Shown in pieces: positions 12,921 through 15,639 of a stretch of DNA of 15,639 bases (its first letter is position 1; every line of letters begins with the position of its first letter). The stretch is from assembly GCA_020348365.1 (NCBI GenBank), contig CP070749.1, positions 442,595 through 458,233 of the forward strand. Reading direction: 5' to 3'. Source of the stretch: Candidatus Bathyarchaeota archaeon. GTDB taxonomy: Archaea; Thermoproteota; Bathyarchaeia; Bathyarchaeales; Bathyarchaeaceae. Made by a program: the position numbers and the translations under genes. The notes beneath the pieces were generated by a model that saw nothing but the letters and a program-made list of their open reading frames with translations, was not told the DNA's origin and ran no database searches.

Positions 12921-12939
12921 CTTCACTTCTTTTCTTTCT
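12921..12939 (+). terminator. Pyrimidine/T-rich transcription stop after the GfcR-like gene
   Basis: A C/T-only-like tract with several T-runs (CTTCACTTCTTTTCTTTCT) starts 28 bp after the stop codon. Archaeal RNA polymerase terminates at such T-rich tracts without needing a hairpin. Confidence 0.4.
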
Positions 12940-12943
12940 GCAG

Positions 12944-12952
12944 ATGCATGCA
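12944..12952. repeat. ATGCATGCA motif, copy 4
   Basis: Exact copy 106 bp before the mtnA start. CAGAATC follows at 12958-12964. Together with the copy at 6855 it shares a preceding G, giving the 10-mer GATGCATGCA. Confidence 0.6.
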
Positions 12953-13018
12953 CAATACAGAATCAAGGGATGAAACTACGAGCGTTATTGCATAATCTAT
13001 CAGCGCGCCTATCTAGGC

Positions 13019-13028
13019 AAAATAATAA
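13019..13028 (+). promoter_or_regulatory. TATA-like box for the mtnA-type gene
   Basis: An AT-rich AAAATAATAAA-like core lies 30-39 bp before the GTG at 13058, consistent with a short leader carrying AAGGTGA. Confidence 0.4.
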
Positions 13029-13057
13029 ACGGCGAATGAGAAAAAGATGTTCTGAAG

Positions 13058-14098
13058 GTGAGTGACCTGAGAACGATATGGTGGGAAGACGGCGTCGTCG
13101 TTACAGTTGACCAGACAAAACTGCCCCACGAAGAAGTTTTCATAGAGATGAAAGAGTGCAGTGAGGTGGCTTCTGCGATTGGAGAGATGAGAGTACGAGG
13201 TGCGCCTCTCATTGGCGTGACAGCAGCTTATGGCTTGGCTCTTACGGCATTTCACTCGAAAGCAGAGAAGAGAGAGGAGATGATGAAGGAAATCAATGAA
13301 TCAGCCGAGGCTTTGAGGCGGTCTAGGCCAACGGCTGTTAACCTTTTCTGGGCCGTTGATCGAGTTCTCAAGAAAGCAAGGGCTGCCTCTGGGGAGCCAA
13401 AAGCACTAGCCAAAGCCGTGGTCGATGAGGCTCAGAGGATGGCTGATGAAGACGTGGAGGCCAACCGTAGGATGGGTGAACACGGAGCCAGGCTGGTCAA
13501 GGATGGAGCGGTTGTGATGACACACTGCAACGCTGGGAGTCTGGCTACAGTGGATTATGGAACCGCTCTTGGAGTGATACGCGCTGCGTGGAATCAAGGC
13601 AAGAAGATAAGCGTGATTGCAACGGAGACCAGACCTAAACTACAGGGAGCAAGGCTAACAGCCTACGAGTTGAAGCGCGTCGGCATCCCGGTTACCCTGA
13701 TCACAGATAGCATGGTCGGATACGTGATGTCCAAGCAGCTAGTAGACAAAGTCATAGTAGGAGCGGATAGGATAGTTCAAGACGCCGTGATCAACAAAAT
13801 CGGCACATACACAATTGCAGTGCTGGCGCAGGAACATGATGTGCCATTCTACGTGGTCGCCCCGAAATCAACCTTCAACCTGAAACAGACATCAAAAGAT
13901 GTGATTATCGAAGAAAGAAGCTCTGAAGAAGTCACGCATTTCAACTGCCAGAGAATTGCTCCGAGCGAGATAGAGGCGCTGAACCCAGCCTTCGACGTCA
14001 CCCCCTTAAGATATGTGAGCGCAGTAATCTGTGAGACCGGAATCCTATCCACACCAGAACTTGAGAAGCTCACGGTGGATCATGGCATGCATGCTTAA
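13058..14098 (+). CDS. mtnA: S-methyl-5-thioribose-1-phosphate isomerase (MtnA / aIF2B-like family)
   Basis: A 346-residue isomerase of the methionine salvage pathway, which converts methylthioribose-1-phosphate to methylthioribulose-1-phosphate. Diagnostic motifs are RGAPLIGVTAAYG (47-59), THCNAGSLAT with the catalytic Cys157, ETRPKLQGARLTAYEL, ITDSMVGYVM and GADRI with the catalytic Asp237, followed by DAVINKIGTY. The length is normal. The family also includes ribose-1,5-bisphosphate isomerases and aIF2B-like proteins, but the QGARLTAYEL and DSM motifs favour MtnA. Some archaeal members may act on related deoxyribose phosphates. The GTG start overlaps AAGGTGA, and no better in-frame start is found. 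Downstream, the PEF-CTERM gene converges with a 4-bp gap. Confidence 0.92.
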   Translation: MSDLRTIWWEDGVVVTVDQTKLPHEEVFIEMKECSEVASAIGEMRVRGAPLIGVTAAYGLALTAFHSKAEKREEMMKEINESAEALRRSRPTAVNLFWAVDRVLKKARAASGEPKALAKAVVDEAQRMADEDVEANRRMGEHGARLVKDGAVVMTHCNAGSLATVDYGTALGVIRAAWNQGKKISVIATETRPKLQGARLTAYELKRVGIPVTLITDSMVGYVMSKQLVDKVIVGADRIVQDAVINKIGTYTIAVLAQEHDVPFYVVAPKSTFNLKQTSKDVIIEERSSEEVTHFNCQRIAPSEIEALNPAFDVTPLRYVSAVICETGILSTPELEKLTVDHGMHA

Positions 14099-14102
14099 GT
14101 AG

Positions 14103-14855
14103 CTAGGCAGCTCCTGCTTTCTCAAAGTAATTTCTTCTTCGCGACAGCACAACGGCAACCAATGTCGAAACGATTAGCATTGGCAGTATTAGAATTGATT
14201 GGAATTCAGGTATTATGCTGATAATGTTCACGCTCATGTCAATCGATGTTTTGTTGCCCATCGTCTCCATCATCATAAACATGGTTATCTCTGCGGGAAA
14301 GCCAGAATCTCGATACCAATAGATATCAAACACTATGGACGAATTCAAGAACGGATTCGGTGGGGTAGTCACATTCATATTCCAGCGATTCACCTCAACA
14401 GTGCTTCCCAGATATGGACGCGTTAAGGTTTCGTTAATCGTGTATTCGCTAAACATCGTTTCATTATTTGTGTAAATGCGGTCGCCTTCAACCAGATTCT
14501 CCGCTATCAGTGGAAAGGTAGCCTCCCCCCCGCTGTCTCCAGTCTCAATATCTATCCAACCAGTCTGAACAGTGTCAGATCCATTCGCGAAGTACGTATT
14601 CGCCTCCTGAGTAACATTGGTATCGGCAATCTCCACAACAGTCACTCGAATACTTGTTATATTCTCGAACCCAAAAGGATCCTCGAAAATGGTGAAGTTC
14701 CCTTCAGTAGTAAACGCTATAGTGTATTCAGCCCAATCACCCACTTGAACACCAACGGTTCTCTGTGCATATACAAGGCTTGACGCTGGAAGAAGAACAA
14801 CAAGAATCCCTAACAAGATTATACAATAGAAGCTGTGATTTTTCAAATGCTTCAT
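14103..14855 (-). CDS. Secreted surface protein with PEF-CTERM sorting signal
   Basis: A 250-residue protein expected outside the cell. An N-terminal signal peptide (MKHLKNHSFYCIILLGILVVLLPASSLVYAQ region, about 30 residues) precedes a beta-rich ectodomain with many N-x-S/T sites, suggesting glycosylation in an S-layer-like environment. The C-terminus has the archaeosortase signal: IIPEF, a hydrophobic helix (LILPMLIVSTLVAVVLS) and a basic RRR. Such proteins are cleaved and anchored by archaeosortases. I chose the ATG at 14855, directly before the signal peptide. A longer frame (to 15017) adds 54 residues with no secretory character. A TTAAG-containing element about 30 bp upstream fits a leaderless start. 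The function of the ectodomain is unknown, and no archaeosortase gene is in the window. Confidence 0.85.
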   Translation of the reverse strand: MKHLKNHSFYCIILLGILVVLLPASSLVYAQRTVGVQVGDWAEYTIAFTTEGNFTIFEDPFGFENITSIRVTVVEIADTNVTQEANTYFANGSDTVQTGWIDIETGDSGGEATFPLIAENLVEGDRIYTNNETMFSEYTINETLTRPYLGSTVEVNRWNMNVTTPPNPFLNSSIVFDIYWYRDSGFPAEITMFMMMETMGNKTSIDMSVNIISIIPEFQSILILPMLIVSTLVAVVLSRRRNYFEKAGAA

Positions 14856-15057
14856 CCTCTGGGCTAGACTACTTAGAAGCCTTCTTAAGATTTTCGCAAG
14901 CGCTACGTATGTATGCTTCAGCTCATTTGCTGAAATGAGATGAATCTCTTTGGCGCGCGCCGAATAATGGTAAACATGCGAAAATCCAAGCAGCAAATTT
15001 TGGAGGTCACTATACATATATTAAGTTGCTGATTACCAACTATCGACTGTTGAATTC

Positions 15058-15066
15058 GCTTATTTG
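15058..15066 (+). promoter_or_regulatory. TATA-like box for the endA-like gene
   Basis: An AT-rich GCTTATTTGA-like element lies about 20-28 bp before the ATG at 15086, consistent with a leaderless transcript. Confidence 0.35.
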
Positions 15067-15085
15067 ATTGTTCGAAGGGTTCGCC

Positions 15086-15639
15086 ATGAGGAAACAGGCA
15101 AAAGCAGAAGCCGATGAGGTGCCCAGCGTCGAGTTGGTGATAGAGGCGTTGCTTGTCGAGGATGGCGTGAGGGTCTCCTCGGCTGACGGGATAGAGGGTC
15201 TTTCCTCGCGTGGTTATGGAGTCTCTGAAGATGGGGAAGTGATGCTTACCTTTTACGAGGCGCTATATCTAATCGGTAGAGAGATTGTTGAGGTCAAAGA
15301 TGAGAAGACTGGAGAGAAGAGAAGCTTTCAGGAGGTTCTCAAACATTTTCAATCGTCTGATGAGAATGCTTGGGTCAAGTATCTGATTTATCGAGACCTG
15401 AGAAGTCGAGGATACGTCGTGAGAGAAGGCTTCGGCTTAGGAATAGACTTTCGCGTGTACAAGCGGGGAGAGTACGGGGAAGAACCCGCCAAATACATGA
15501 TATTCGGGATACAAGAAGGGCAGCCAGTGACTTTAACAGAGTTAGCGCGGGCCCAGATGTATGTCCAAGGCTTGAAGAAGAAGCTTGTTCTCGCGGTTGT
15601 TAACAGGAGAGGAGAGGTCGTTTATTATTCACTCTCGCA
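15086..15639 (+). CDS. endA: tRNA-splicing endonuclease family protein (EndA-like), 3' truncated by window edge
   Basis: The first 184 residues of a protein that resembles archaeal EndA over its full length. The N-terminal domain (about 15-85) has the GIEGLSSRGYG and LTFYEALYLI elements, and the C-terminal domain starts KYLIYRDLRSRGYVVREG. The EndA enzymes cut bulge-helix-bulge introns using a Tyr-His-Lys triad. Tyr125 is present in DFRVY, and lysines 164-166 align with the catalytic Lys region (LKKKLVLAVV). The His expected 9-10 residues after the Tyr is replaced by Pro134 (GEEPAKYM versus the usual EHSxYLV). This suggests a structural subunit of a two-subunit enzyme or an altered active site. 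The gene is divergent from the PEF-CTERM gene and runs off the right end, probably lacking only a few residues. Confidence 0.9.
   Translation, partial: MRKQAKAEADEVPSVELVIEALLVEDGVRVSSADGIEGLSSRGYGVSEDGEVMLTFYEALYLIGREIVEVKDEKTGEKRSFQEVLKHFQSSDENAWVKYLIYRDLRSRGYVVREGFGLGIDFRVYKRGEYGEEPAKYMIFGIQEGQPVTLTELARAQMYVQGLKKKLVLAVVNRRGEVVYYSLS

Noticed and set aside
14856..15017. 54-residue N-terminal extension of the PEF-CTERM protein
   Set aside because: The extension would bury the signal peptide inside the protein; a start directly before the signal peptide, with a promoter-like element at the right distance, is more sensible.
1..15639. CRISPR array, insertion sequence, prophage or toxin-antitoxin genes
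   Set aside because: No regularly spaced repeats, transposase, integrase or toxin-like frames were found; the window is a housekeeping region.

Overview
The window is chromosomal DNA from an archaeon. It encodes archaeal or archaeal/eukaryotic-type information-processing proteins: aIF2-gamma, Rpo7 (RpoE'), Spt4, eS24, eS31, archaeal-type uS19, deoxyhypusine synthase, an archaeal-type leucyl-tRNA synthetase, a tRNA-splicing endonuclease family protein and a tRNA-Arg with a bulge-helix-bulge intron. It also encodes archaeal apgM phosphoglycerate mutase, a GTP-dependent dephospho-CoA kinase family protein and a PEF-CTERM surface protein. Many genes have an AT-rich TATA-like box 25-40 bp before the start codon, and several look leaderless. 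The mixture and the style of the PEF-CTERM tail suggest a TACK-group archaeon, perhaps Bathyarchaeia, but I cannot prove the lineage from this sequence alone. I see no mobile element, CRISPR array, phage gene or rRNA. No gene-free stretch exceeds 300 bp. The largest gaps (1893-2137, 11904-12155, 14856-15085) are described in the features or findings.

Layout. 121-519 (-) is a thioredoxin, divergent from apgM (612-1892, +). A GC-rich, hairpin-bearing gap leads to an isolated uS19 gene (2138-2542, +). This converges on a long minus-strand block read from 6805 leftward: aIF2-gamma, PIN-domain protein, Rpo7, Spt4, dephospho-CoA kinase, eS24, eS31 and a possible SecB-like protein. This is a compact translation/transcription cluster with short gaps or overlaps. 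Divergent from aIF2-gamma and reading right are deoxyhypusine synthase, a radical SAM activase-like protein, leucyl-tRNA synthetase, tRNA-Arg(UCU) with a 15-nt intron, a helix-turn-helix/phosphoribosyltransferase regulator (GfcR-like) and an MtnA-type isomerase. A minus-strand PEF-CTERM protein and the 5' part of an endA-like gene (+, running off the right edge) close the window.

How the genes fit together. Most of the window serves protein synthesis: initiator tRNA delivery (aIF2-gamma), aIF5A modification (deoxyhypusine synthase), aminoacylation (LeuRS), ribosomal proteins, a tRNA with an intron and an endonuclease family protein of the kind that removes such introns. The regulator and MtnA form a smaller unit that may connect phosphoribosyl metabolites to transcription.

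Most notable observations: (1) a 9-mer, ATGCATGCA, occurs four times, always between genes and about 50-115 bp before start codons, often next to CAGAATC; (2) the dephospho-CoA kinase appears to start at a non-canonical AUC (or AUU) codon behind a strong Shine-Dalgarno sequence; (3) the EndA-like protein has proline where the catalytic histidine is expected; (4) palindromic TTGAGTCAA/TCAAGGC repeats sit around the promoter of the GfcR-like regulator; (5) a structured GC-rich segment lies before uS19.
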